A stretch of DNA of 64,000 nucleotides. It comes from Dastarcus helophoroides (lineage: Eukaryota > Arthropoda > Insecta > Coleoptera > Bothrideridae). The notes beneath the pieces are model-generated. The model had not been told where the DNA came from, searched no databases, and saw only the letters and a program-made list of their open reading frames with translations. Position numbers and translations under genes: made by a program. Location of the stretch: positions 44,432,559-44,496,558 of the forward strand of contig CM053327.1 of NCBI GenBank assembly GCA_028583605.1, given 5' to 3'. Shown piece after piece: positions 46,678 through 57,003 of this stretch (positions are counted from its first letter, which is position 1; the number at the start of each line of letters is the position of its first letter).

Positions 46678-47267
46678 TCAAGGGACATTCTGGAAAAAGG
46701 GAAACGAACACGCCGACAAATTGACGTGGAGGAGTTCGGAAGGACAATTCGTTGGAATAGAACCAACCCTTCCCCTGGTTAGATCAACCGTAAGAACCCT
46801 ACTTAACGAAGAAATGCATCAAAAACACCCAGAGTCAATAGCAACATGGCGTCAATAGCAACATGTCAACAGATTCACGCATTCATTAGAATGCCGTGTA
46901 GGCAAAGGGCAAAACTATGCCTACACGTCAATAGCAACATGGCGTCAATAACAACATGTCAACAGACTTACGCATTCATTGGAATGCCGTGTAGGCAAAG
47001 GGCAAAACTATGCCCACAAAAGTCAAGAGATACCCTTGTAGGGATTTTGCCAGTCGATTAAACAAACATCTTCACAGAATGAGAATTATAAACGACTCGA
47101 GTTGCAGGGGGTGTTTACAAGAAGATAATAGTTTCGAAGACGCGATGTGTCACTGTTCAGGACTAGCATCAGTCAGAGAATCCAAACTGGGGGACTTCTG
47201 GCCTAGTGTGGCCAGTTTAAGAGAGGTACGTTCTTCAGTTTCTCAACGAGGTTCGGCGGCTGAATGA
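46678..47267 (+). pseudogene. non-LTR retrotransposon ORF2 C-terminus: RNase H end and cysteine motif, broken
   Basis: GHSGK (from 46683) followed, after a one-base shift, by GNEHADKLTWRSSEGQFVGI and EPTLPLVRSTVRTLL reproduces the VPGHSGI-GNE-AD-LAR end of a retrotransposon RNase H and the linker after it. Further on, 47010-47267 reads LNKHLHRMRIINDSSCRGCL, EDNSFEDAMCHCSGLA and SVRESKLGDFWPSVASLREV, the C-terminal tail with a CxxC...C motif, ending at a TGA stop (47265-47267). Two frameshifts or stops, a 93-bp internal tandem duplication (46834-47016) and replacement of the expected His (FEH to FED) in the zinc motif show that it is dead. The reverse transcriptase is not present upstream. This looks like a 5'-truncated insertion of an insect-type element; the clade cannot be settled from this piece. 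Confidence 0.85.
46834..47016. repeat. 93-bp direct duplication inside the RNase H pseudogene
   Basis: GTCAATAGCAACATGGCGTC ... CGCATTCATTRGAATGCCGT, GTAGGCAAAGGGCAAAACTA begins at 46834 and again at 46927. A shorter duplication of about 17 bp (GTCAATAGCAACATG twice) lies at the start of each copy. Confidence 0.9.
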
Positions 47268-48566
47268 ACGACCAAGGACGCCACAATGACGGTGACATCA
47301 CAATGGACAGAAGCAAAAACTTCCCTTTTCATTTCGTGTATTTTGATCCTTTTTCTTCCCCGACCGTCGTTCCCATATTGATACATTGAAACCATCGAAT
47401 CTGTCAAATAGTGGTTAAAACGACGTCATGTATTATCAACGTTGTTCGCTCTGAAGCAGAATAAAAACTCTTAATTTTCCAGTTTTGGTATAGCCACACA
47501 GATAAGAAATACGATAAGCAAAATAAACATCGCCGCGCCGTGGCGATAATGTCATACAGCAAATGGGTTAACGAGATATACTTTCAGTCCGTGATTAACG
47601 CGTGCAGGCAACTTTAAATTCAGTGGTGTGTATTATTTATTGCCTAATTTTTTTTAGTGTTTTAATGCCCATTTTTAGGCCCTTCGAAGTTGAATTTTGA
47701 AAAATCCTTCTTTCGTTCTCACCTACTTTACGTTCTTGCAGAGCCACCCGTTTAGACGTTGCATTGTCTGTCAGTCAGTATCAGAATTTAAATAGATAAA
47801 GAAAACGAATGACTAGAAGATTTAAAAATCAATTTCAATATGTAACTTCTATTTATTTAAGCCATATCAACGGGCAGACTGCCTGATATCTGATGCTGTG
47901 CAAAACGAACAGTTTAAATCAGTATTTAAATAGTGGATTGCTGTCGAAAGAAATAGAATGTAAAAATATATGATCTAATACTGTCGGCCTCCCCACGCAT
48001 TGTCCGAAGAAACGTGGGTAAAATAGAACTGCTCACTAAATTAATTCATTAAAAATTCGGTGGGTGTTTGTAAATGAGCAACAGGAGTGCTTTATTACCT
48101 TTCTAAGAAACTTTAAAATGATTTCCAGCGTGACAAACTGAAATGTAATCAGGTATTTGGCCACCAGGGGCAAATGGAGCGCAGAAGTTCGCAGGAGGCA
48201 GAAGTAAAAAGCTGGTATTTGTTTAAGGCCACACTTTTAGAGTAATTCAATTTACCAAAGTGGATGGGGATAATTCAATTTTCCTTTCAGCTGATTCAAC
48301 AGAGAAATACATTCTAGTAATTTGCTTGATATTTGGCTGTGGCCATTTTTTAAATAAACTGATACCGTGCATTTAGGTCATTTGGTGTAAACCACTAACG
48401 TTTGGAAATGTGATTCAATCTGATTCTCAAACATTTTGTTCAGGCTTATTTTACAAAATGTTATTATCTTATTCTGTACCTTAGAGGCAAACTATGTTGA
48501 TTTTAATTTTCAAATGAATTAAGTTATGTCTATTAGAAAATCACCATATTTTATTTGCTATCTTCA
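47268..48566. other. unassigned sequence of ordinary complexity
   Basis: The first part may be the 3' UTR of the retrotransposon fragment. The rest looks unique. No genes or repeats recognised. Confidence 0.4.
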
Positions 48567-48622
48567 GCATCGAGATATCTAATGCACAGACCAATAGATT
48601 TGAACATTTATTAGATTCGAAG

Positions 48623-48682
48623 TTTGGAAACCAAATATCGGTTATGAATTTTATTAGATCTCATCAGTTTGGTATATCCAAC
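48623..48682 (-). ncRNA. decayed family A hammerhead motif
   Basis: Reading the minus strand: TTGG, ATAT, ACCAAA, CTGATGA (canonical core, 48661-48667), GATCT... and TTTGGT, TT, CCAA, so stem I and the first core strand are intact. The second core strand GAAA is replaced (CATAACCGATA), so it should not cleave. Confidence 0.65.
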
Positions 48683-48982
48683 TCGAATGCTATTGGTCTG
48701 TGCATTAGAATCCTTGTCTTCTGGGAACTTTTTCCTAGAGAGCAACCGCTTCGCTAGGTGGCAGCGTTTCAACTGTTGGTAGTTCAGCTACCTATGATTC
48801 ACTATACACGCCGCCTGGAGGGCTGCATGAATTTGTAGTCTAGGTTGCATTCTACTTGCATACGACATTGTTGGCGATGGCCATATTTTCTCTATGGACC
48901 AATAGGTGGTAATATTAAGAGTCACACGCTTGACGTCTGTGAATTTTTTAGTACTTACTTGTCGGAACATTTGTTAGCATTC

Positions 48983-49046
48983 GAGTTAGATATACCAAAT
49001 TGACGAGATCTAACAAGATAGAAACCGGTATTTGATCTCCGAATTT
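48983..49046 (+). ncRNA. decayed family A hammerhead motif
   Basis: ACCAAA, then TTGACGA (core C3 changed to T, 49000-49006), GATC, and GAAACCGGTATTTG (49021 onward). Stem II loses its closing pair (GATA instead of GGTC). Related to the intact motif at 36058 but expected to be inactive. Confidence 0.65.
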
Positions 49047-49082
49047 CGAATCTAATAAATGTTTAAACCTGTGAATTAGAAT

Positions 49083-49779
49083 CCTTGTCTTCTGGGAACT
49101 TTCCTAGAGAGCAACCGCTTCGCTAGGTGGCAGTGTTTCAACTGTTGGTAGTTCAGCTACCTATGATTCCACTTTACACGCTTGGAGGGCTGCGTGAATT
49201 TGTAGTCTAGGTTGCATTAGTATCCTTGTCTTCTGAGAACTTTCCTAGAGAGCAACCGCTTCGCTAGGTGGCAGTGTTTCAACTGTTGATAGTTCAGCTA
49301 CTTATGATTCCACTTCACATGCCTGGAGGGCTGCGTGAATTTGTAGTCTATGTTGCATTAGAATCCTTATCTTCTGAGAACTTTCCTAGAGAGCAACCGC
49401 TTCGCTAGGTGGCAGTGTTTCAACTGTTGGTAGTTCAGCTACCTATGATTCCATTTTATACGCCTGGAGGGCTGCGTGAATTTGTAGTCTATGTTGCATT
49501 ATCTTCTGAGAACTTTCCTAGAGAGCAACCGCTTCGCTAGGTGGCAGTGTTTCAACTCTTAGTAGTTCAGCTACCTATGATTCCACTTTACACGCCTGGA
49601 GGGCTGCGTGAATTTGTAGTCTAGGTTGCATTAGAATCCTTGTCTTCTGAGAGCTTTCCTAGAGAGCAACCACTTCGCTAGGTGGCAGTGTTTCAACTGT
49701 TGGTAGTTCAGCTACCTATGATTCCACTATACACGCCTGGAGGGCTGCGTGAATTTGTAGTCCAGGTTGCATTCAACTT
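49083..49779. repeat. 140-bp tandem units inside the family A element, five copies
   Basis: CCTTGTCTTCTGRGAACTTT, CCTAGAGAGCAACCGCTTCG, CTAGGTGGCAGTGTTTCAAC ... GGAGGGCTGCGTGAATTTGT recurs from 49083, 49224, 49365, about 49501 and 49638. Units are more than 90 percent identical by eye. Confidence 0.93.
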
Positions 49780-49795
49780 GCATCGAGATATCTAA

Positions 49796-50436
49796 ATAAA
49801 CAGCACATTTTGGGCTTTCTCAAAAAATTTCAAGTTTAGGTTTACTCTAAATCTAAACTATGTTAGGTGACTTTAAAATTTTATTTATCATAAAAATGAG
49901 TTTTATGATTTAATATACTTTGTTCTAGGGTACAGAATTGAGGTTCGTTTAATTATCTTGTTGAAGATACGTTTCCTGATAAATTTAATTAACTCAGTCC
50001 TCAGAAATAAATAGAACATCCAATAAAACTGAACATGGGGCGATTCACTGCAATCAAGTATTACCCAATATCGCTTGTGAATGAAACAAATTGTGCGTGG
50101 GCATCCTACTATGCTGATAAGTACAAAAAACAATTAAAGTGTATTTAAGTGGGTTTCGTTTATTAGTTTTACTTACCATTATCAGTTTGACGTAATAGTT
50201 TTACTGAAATCAATGAAGACTTTATAACTTTATTAATAATAAAATTGGCAAATGATTGTGATCTTGTCATTAATAAATAAATGTCTTCAAGATGGCAACT
50301 TCAATAGAAGTGAATCGTCTAACAAAGTTCCCGAAACAAGTGGATTTACCACATTTTCAGAGACGCACTGAATGACGATGATCTCGATCACAATTTATTG
50401 AAGGAGTGGACATTTAAATCATAAGTCATATCGAGA
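49796..50436. other. unassigned sequence
   Basis: AT-rich, ordinary complexity. A 76-codon minus frame (49903-50133) is unrecognised. Confidence 0.4.
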
Positions 50437-50512
50437 TGGGCAGCGGGGTTCGCACCTCGGATCCGCCAGGCGCAAAGCAGTTGCTCTAGTACAACGCGCC
50501 ACGTTTGTTGAA
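50437..50512 (-). tRNA. tRNA-like remnant (tRNA pseudogene or SINE head)
   Basis: The minus strand reads GTGGCGCGTTGTACTAGAGC, AACTGCTTTGCGCCTGGCGG, ATCCGAGGTGCGAACCCCGC. An A-box-like segment (TGGCGCGTTGTACTAG), a perfect D-stem (GTTG/CAAC) and a B-box-like GGTGCGAACCC stand at tRNA spacing. Anticodon and acceptor stems do not pair well, so it is not a functional tRNA. Many insect SINEs start with such a segment, but no SINE tail is evident. Confidence 0.4.
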
Positions 50513-50997
50513 AGCTAAACTGGCCTGATAATCTAACCCTCCCGATGAAGTTAAATTGAATATGGGAAAATGTGTGTAATAGAATTGTTTAAATTGTCTT
50601 TTAATTTGATTATTATTATTCCTATTCTCTCCGTAAACGAAAGCTGACTATGTCAGAAAAGAAAAAGCCCTGACAAATTACGGCCATGTGTCAAATCGAA
50701 AGACGGAAACTAAAATCAGCGTAATTAACATGTTTTACACGACGAGAATTTTTCGTGTACATTGCGAACAGCCTTGGATGGAGTAGTGACAAGAATTAGT
50801 AATATTACGCTGAGCGTTTGGCGACGCTGTTATATTTTTAATGACATTTCTTAAAATCTTCATTACATATTTTGATTTGTTTTATATTTTAACGTTCACA
50901 GATAAATGTTTTGACTCTTGTGCTTTTGTAACCCAGTTATTTGTTGTAAAGTATGAAATAGCGGAGTATACTTTGTCTATTATGAAATGAAAGATGA
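50513..50997. other. unassigned sequence
   Basis: Ordinary AT-rich DNA. Nothing recognised. Confidence 0.35.
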
Positions 50998-51128
50998 TGT
51001 GATATTTACGAATATTTCGATAATTATGAGTTTTTTACAATATTAAAAAAATTCAGCTTCTTTGAAAATTTAATTTAAAACTCTGCAAATTATTTTAAAA
51101 GTCGATATTTTTCCAAAAAATATGAAAT
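50998..51128. repeat. stray copy of an internal segment of the adjacent hAT element
   Basis: TGATATTTACGAATATTTCG, ATAAT, then AGTTTTTTACAATATT, CAGCTTCTTTGAAAATTTA and GTCGATATTTTTCCAAAAA is repeated at 52017-52139 inside the hAT copy with few differences. Confidence 0.85.
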
Positions 51129-51308
51129 AATCGTGATGAATACATTGGATAATATCCCATGGATAAATGTAAAGATTTGGAAACAGTAGGATCAAGGCCA
51201 GCGAGTATTAGTTGCCTGTCACCTGAGTTTAATGTAAGTGATAAAAAATTTTAGGTATGTATCTCGCAGATATCAAAATATATAAACATTTTAGGTTAGT
51301 TCCAGAAC

Positions 51309-51395
51309 AATTAAATTGAATAACATCAGGAAAAATTTTATTTTCTAGTTTTAAGTTTTCACTTCTGTTGGCAGTCGACATGACTGCCAACTAAC
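51309..51395. repeat. flank repeat also present to the right of the hAT copy
   Basis: CAGAACAATTAAATT, AATAACATCAGGAAAAATT, TCTAGTTTTAAGTTTTCACT and TCTGTTGGCAGTCGACAT recur at 58332-58430 in the same orientation with a few indels. The last part also occurs at 12562-12588. Confidence 0.8.
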
Positions 51396-53371
51396 CAATT
51401 TTACTGGTTCCAAATAGTGGCGGCTCGCAGCCATACCTAATGGGGGTGCTGCGACAATGTTTAGCGTTTTAAAATGTTTAAATTTTCTAATGAAAATTTG
51501 GACATTTCAAAATGTTACTTTTCGAAAATTTTAGTCATTTTCCAAAACTTTAAATTTTTGGAAAACTTAAAAATTTTCACTATTTTGTTAATTTCAATTA
51601 TTTTCAACATTTTGACATTTTTTGCAAACTGTCGATCCTTTATTTGAAAACTGTGATTTTTTTTAAGTCAGACATTTCTTAAAACCTTTTATTGAAATTT
51701 TCGACTAATATTTCGTAAAATTTCAACTCCATTTCAAAACTTCGACTTTTTTTTCAAAATTTCGACTCTTTTTGAAAACTTGACTTTTATTTTAAAGTTT
51801 GAACTATTTTTAAAATTTTATTCAAACATATTTTTAAACATTTCTAATTAAATCTTCTATTTAGAAGAAAAGATCTTTTTTAAAATTTTATTTATACATT
51901 TTTTAAACACTTCCTATTAAATTTTCGACTTAAAAAGAAAAGATCCTTTTCAAAATTGAACTATTGAAAATTTCGACTTCTTTCAAAATTTTACCTTTTT
52001 AAAATTTCAACTTTTGTGATATTTACGAATATTTCGATAATTTTGAGTTTTTTACAATATTCAAAATATTCAGCTTCTTTGAAAATTTAGTTTAAAACTC
52101 TGCAAATTATTTTAAAAGTCGATATTTTTCCAAAAATTCGTCTTTCATTGACATTCCCAAAATTATCGAAAATGTCGACCATTTTAAAAATTGAAATCCT
52201 TATCTTCTTTTGAAAACTTGACTTGCTATGAAAATTTCAAAATTTTTTAAGATTTGACTTTTTTTTTAAAAAATCGACTTTTCTGATAACTTTAGCTTTA
52301 TTTTTTAAAAGTGGTAATGTTTTCGTTCCAACTTTACATTTTTTTTGAGAAAAATTTCGAAATAACACTTGAATTTAAAAAAATTAGTAGCAAAAATTTC
52401 TATTTTTAACATTGTGCAAAGTTTTGAAACAAATTTCAAAAAAAAACTTGCATTTTATATACAAATAAATTGCCAAAATTTGAATTTTAATCACAAAAAA
52501 TTGACTTCAAGCTGGAATATTTGATTTTTGAAATTTCTCTGGAACTTCAAAATTACTAAAAAAAAATTAAATTGAAACAGTAAATTGTTAATGAATTTCT
52601 TTCAAAATTTTAATCAATTTTAATTAATTTTAATTTCGAAATTTTGAGATTCTTCTAAAAATATTTTTTGAAATTTGTTTTTTAAAAACTTCGACTTTTC
52701 TAATAATTTTAGTTTTATCTTTTAAAAGTGGTAATGTTTTTCTTTTTAAATTTATATTTTTTGAGACATATTTCGAAATAACACTCGAATTAAAAAAAAT
52801 TAATAACAAAAATTTCTACTTTTAACATTGTGCAAAGTTTGGAAACAAATTTCAAAAAAAAACTTGCATTTTATATACAAATAAATTGCCAAAATTTGAA
52901 TTTTAATCACAAAAAATTGACTTCAAGCTGGAATAATTGATTTTTGAAATTTCTCTGGAACTTCCAAATTACTAGAAAAAAATTAAATTAGTAAATTGTT
53001 AATGAATTTCTTTCAAAATTTATTTAATAATTTTTATTTCGAAATTTTGAGACTCCTCTAAAAAAGTTGATTCTTTTTCTCCAAAATTTCAATAATTCCC
53101 ACTTTAAAAATCGAAATTACAACAATATTTCTGACAATTAATTTATTTTAAAAAGACTTTTTTTTCTTTAATGCCGAAACTGTTATTTTTTTTTGAAAAG
53201 TGTTGTTTACTAATAAGAAACTTTTTCTAGAAATATGATCTGCTTTCTCTTAAAATTTTGAGTTTAATTCTTAATTTTCGATCTTTTTTTATCGAAATTT
53301 GAATTTTAAATTCGAACTTGAGAATTTCAAGAATAAATATAACCTTTCTAGAAAAATTGGAAATTCCGATT

Positions 53372-55370
53372 CAGAATTTCCTTTGGTTCTACAGCAGTGG
53401 TATTTTTTTTAGAGAAATAACAAATTATAAAAAAGGTTGAAATTTACAAGATTCATTTTTCTTGAAATTTCAATATTTTTCTCAAAGTTTTCTTATTTTT
53501 AAGCAAATTTCAAGTTTATTTTCCCTAAACTTATACGAGATAATTTGTTAGAGAAATATCAAATTGTAAAAAAGCTTGAAATTTGCGAGGTTCATTTTTT
53601 CTTGAAATTTCAATATTTTTCCGAAATTTTTCTTATTTTTATGCAGATTTAAAGTTTATTTTCCCTAAACTTATACTCAACAGTTTTAAGTTTCTTCTTC
53701 TTCTTCAGAATTTCCTTTGGTTCTACAGTATTAGTATTTTTTTAGAGAAATATCAAATTATAAAAAAGATTGAAATTTACAAGATTCATTTTTCTTGAAA
53801 TTTCAATATTTTTCTCAAAGTTTTCTTATTTTTAAGCAAATTTCAATTTTATTTTCCCTAAACTTATACCAGATAATTTGTTAGAGAAATATCAAATTGT
53901 AAAAAAGCTTGAAATTTGCAAGGTTCATTTTTTCTTGAAATTTCAATATTTTTCCCAAATTTTTCTTATTTTTATGCAGATTTAAAGTTTATTTTCCCTA
54001 AACTTATACTCAACAATTTTTAGTTTCTTCTTCTTCTTCAGAATTTCCTTTGGTTCTACAGTAGTAGTATTTTTTTTAGAGAAATATCAAATTATAAAAA
54101 AGATTGAAATTTACAAGATTCATTTTTCTTGAAATTTCAATATTTTTTTCCAAGTTTTCTTATTTATATGCAAATTTCAAGTTTATTTTTCCTAAACTTA
54201 TACGTAATAATTTGTTAGAGAAATATCAAATTGTAAAAAAGCTTGAAATTTGCAAGGTACATTTTTTCTTGAAATTTCAATATTTTTCCCAAATTTTTCT
54301 TATTTTTATGCAGAATTGAAGTTTATTTTCCCTAAACTTATACTCAACAATTTTTAGTTTCTTCTTCTTCTTCAGAATTTCCTTTGCTTCTACAGTAGTA
54401 GTATTTTTTTTAGAGAAATATCAAATTATAAAAAAGATTGAAATTTACAAGATTCATTTTTCTTGAAACTTCAATATTTTTCTCAAAGTTTTCTTATTTT
54501 TAAGCAAATTTCAAGTTTATTTTCCCTAAACTTATACGAGATAATTTGTTAGAGAAATATCAAATTGTAAAAAAGCTTGAAATTTGCAATGTTCATTTTT
54601 TCTTGAAATTTCAATATTTTTCCCAAATTTTTCTTATTTTTATGCAGATTTGAAGTTTATTTTCCCTAAACTTATACTCAACAATTTTTAGTTTCTTCTT
54701 CTTCTTCAGAATTTCCTTTGGTTCTACAGTAGTAGTATTTTTTTTTAGAGAAATATCAAATTATAAAAAAGATTGAAATTTACAAGATTCAGTTTTCTTG
54801 AAATTTCAATATTTTTCTCAAAGTTTTCTTATTTTTAAGCAAATTTCAAGTTTATTTTCCCTAAACTTATACGAGATAATTTGTTAGAGAAATATCAAAT
54901 TGTAAAAAAGCTTGAAATTTGCAAGGTTCATTTTTTCTTGAAATTTCAATATTTTTCCCAAATTTTTCTTATTTTTATGCAGATTTGAAGTTTATTTTCC
55001 CTAAACTTATACTTAACAATTTTTAGTTTCTTCTTCTTCTTCAAAATTTCCTTTGGTTCTACAGTAGTAGTATTTTTTTTAGAGAAATATCAAATTATAA
55101 AAAAGATTGAAATTTACAAGATTCATTTTTCTTGAAATTTCAATATTTTTCTCAAAGTTTTCTTATTTTTATGCAAATTTCAAGTTTATTTTCCCTTAAC
55201 TTATACGTAATAATTTTTTAGAGAAATATCAAATTGTAAAAAAGCTTGAAATTTGCAAGGTTCATTTTTTCTTGAAATTTCAATATTTTTCCCAAACATT
55301 TTCTTTATTTTTATGCAGATTTGAAGTTTATTTTTCCTAAACTTATACTTAACAATTTTTAGTTTCTTAT
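53372..55370. repeat. 334-bp satellite inside the hAT element, six copies
   Basis: CAGAATTTCCTTTGGTTCTA recurs at 53372, 53706, 54039, 54373, 54707 and (with a change) 55042, spacing 333-335 bp. Each unit is a dimer of two related halves (about 139 and 195 bp) marked TATCAAATTATAAAAAAGAT and TATCAAATTGTAAAAAAGCT. The first copy and its left flank match a single copy in the 2020-5197 element (about 4225-4410, reversed). Confidence 0.95.
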
Positions 55371-56228
55371 CAAAATTACAAAATAAAATAAACTTTAAAA
55401 TACTAAAATTTCGTTAAAAAACTTTTAAATTCTCAAAACAAATTAGAGAATAATCAAAATTTCTACAAGAAAAAATATTTTAAAGATAAAATCTCCAGGA
55501 AGAATCGAAATTTCAAAAAAAAATTTTGTATAAAATGTTTAGAGAACAACACAAATTGCATAGGGAAAAAAAAGCAAAGTGTCTTGGAGAAAAAATCGAA
55601 ATTTGAAAACAGTTTGAAATATCTTTACAAAAAAGTCGAAATCTTTTGTTTTCTCAATATGTTGAAATTTTTATAGAGCTTTCAGGGTTTTTTTACAAAC
55701 ATTTTTTGGCAAAACACAAAATAAAATGAACTTTAATTTGTGAAAGTGTCGTGAAAGAAGTTTTAAAATTTTAAATTTTTAAAGCTTTAAAATTTTTAAA
55801 GCTTTAAAATTTTAAAGTTTTAAAGCAAATTAGAGAAACATAAAGAAAAATCTGGAGAAGTTGGAATTTCTAGAGGAAATTCTAAGAACATCACTTTCAG
55901 GAAAAATGGAAATTTCGAGAAAATTTCTTTTTATAAAATATTTAAGAAAAATGGAAACTTTACAGACAAAATCCAAATTTCCTAAAAAAATCGAAATATC
56001 TGAAAAGAACTCAAAATTTTTAAACAAAATGAGATTTGAGGTAAAAAGTCGAAGATACCGTATTAACTTATTTTTTAGAGAAATAGTAAAATACGAGCTG
56101 AGTTGGATTTAGATTTTTTCTTGAAATTGGAATTATTTTCTCAAAATGTTGACATTTTGAAAGAAATTTGAGTCAACATTTTTATTCCTCTTCGAAATAT
56201 TGATTTCTTTCTCAAAACTTTTACAAAA

Positions 56229-56395
56229 ACTAGTTTTTGAAAATGTGATTTTGATCAAAATTAAAAATAAAATAGGTTTTTAAATGACGTAACCTTGTGA
56301 AAGAAACCTAAATTTTTTAAAAATAGAAATCAGAGAAAATTAAAAATTTCTACAAAAAATTGTGTAATGAAAAGTGTTCAAAAAATTTTGATACT
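56229..56395. repeat. 166-bp direct repeat, partner at 58098-58263
   Basis: CTAGTTTTTGAAAATGTGAT, AAATAAAATAGGTTTTTAAA, TGACGTAACCTTGTGAAAGA ... AATTGTGTAATGAAAAGTGT occurs here and 1,869 bp downstream with over 95 percent identity by eye. The downstream copy is the normal subterminal sequence of the family. Confidence 0.9.
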
Positions 56396-56872
56396 TCGAC
56401 TTGTTCTCAAAATTCTCCCTTCTTTCAAACTTCCAAAAAATTTCGAGTTTTTATCAATTTCGACTTTTTTCTTGAAATTTCAATTAATTAGTTGAAAGCT
56501 TTTTTCGAAATTTCGAGTTATTCTTAAAATTTTAAGTTTTAAATTTGGTCGAATGTTCGAAAAAATGGAGAATTTTGAGAACAAGCAGAAGTATCAAAAA
56601 AAAGCGAAATTTTCAAATACAAGTGAATATTGAAAAAATAATTCAAAATTCGCGCTCGTTTTTAGAAATTTTGATTTGTTTTTGATATTTCGAATTTTTC
56701 TCATAATTTGCCATTTTGTCGAAATTCCGAGTTTTTCTGAAAATTTCGATCATTTTCCCAAAATTTTGATCTTTTTTTGAAATTTCAATCTTCTGTCGAA
56801 ATATGATCCTTTATTGAAACACATAACTTGTCCCCTGAAACCAAGAAAAATTAAAAAACACAACAAAAGTTG

Positions 56873-56911
56873 CTCTAACGCGTTTCGACAGCCAAGCTGT
56901 CATCTTCAGAG
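56873..56911 (-). ncRNA. hammerhead-like motif of family B, reverse half
   Basis: The minus strand reads CTCTGAAGATGACAGC, TTG, GCTGTCGAAACGCGTTAGAG, the same fold as 56963-57003 with a stem I shortened to two pairs. In a transcript across both halves the two motifs would pair with each other. Confidence 0.45.
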
Positions 56912-56962
56912 TATATTCATTCTTAGTATATAAGGGTTAATTTTAAGATTAGATGTTAGTTT

Positions 56963-57003
56963 CTCTCTGAAGATGACAGCTTGGCTGTCGAAACGCGTTA
57001 GAG
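56963..57003 (+). ncRNA. hammerhead-like motif of family B
   Basis: CTCT (56963-56966) and AGAG (57000-57003) form stem I. CTGAAGA (56967-56973) matches the CUGANGA core. GACAGC, loop TTG and GCTGTC form a perfect 6-bp stem II. GAA plus ACGCGT plus T gives a self-complementary stem III and an NUH site. One unpaired T (56974) between the core and stem II departs from the hammerhead consensus, so activity is uncertain. Confidence 0.5.

Larger units (their letters stand above)
48583..49779. mobile_element. family A hammerhead-bearing retroelement with perfect 16-bp target duplication
   Basis: GCATCGAGATATCTAA flanks the element on both sides (48567-48582 and 49780-49795). Inside, in order: an inverted hammerhead segment (48583-48690), one forward unit (48690-48860: TCCTTGTCTTCTGGGAACTT ... 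TTGCATTCTACTTGCATACG), a spacer of about 100 bp, a forward hammerhead segment (48961-49070), then five tandem units of about 140 bp. There is no protein frame. A duplication of this length fits target-primed reverse transcription as in Penelope-like elements, which often carry partly inverted terminal copies. The perfect duplication implies a fairly recent insertion. Confidence 0.85.

Noticed and set aside
53583..54319. 71-codon plus-strand frames in the 334-bp satellite
   Set aside because: AT-rich compositional frames that shift between units through small indels. No conserved protein.
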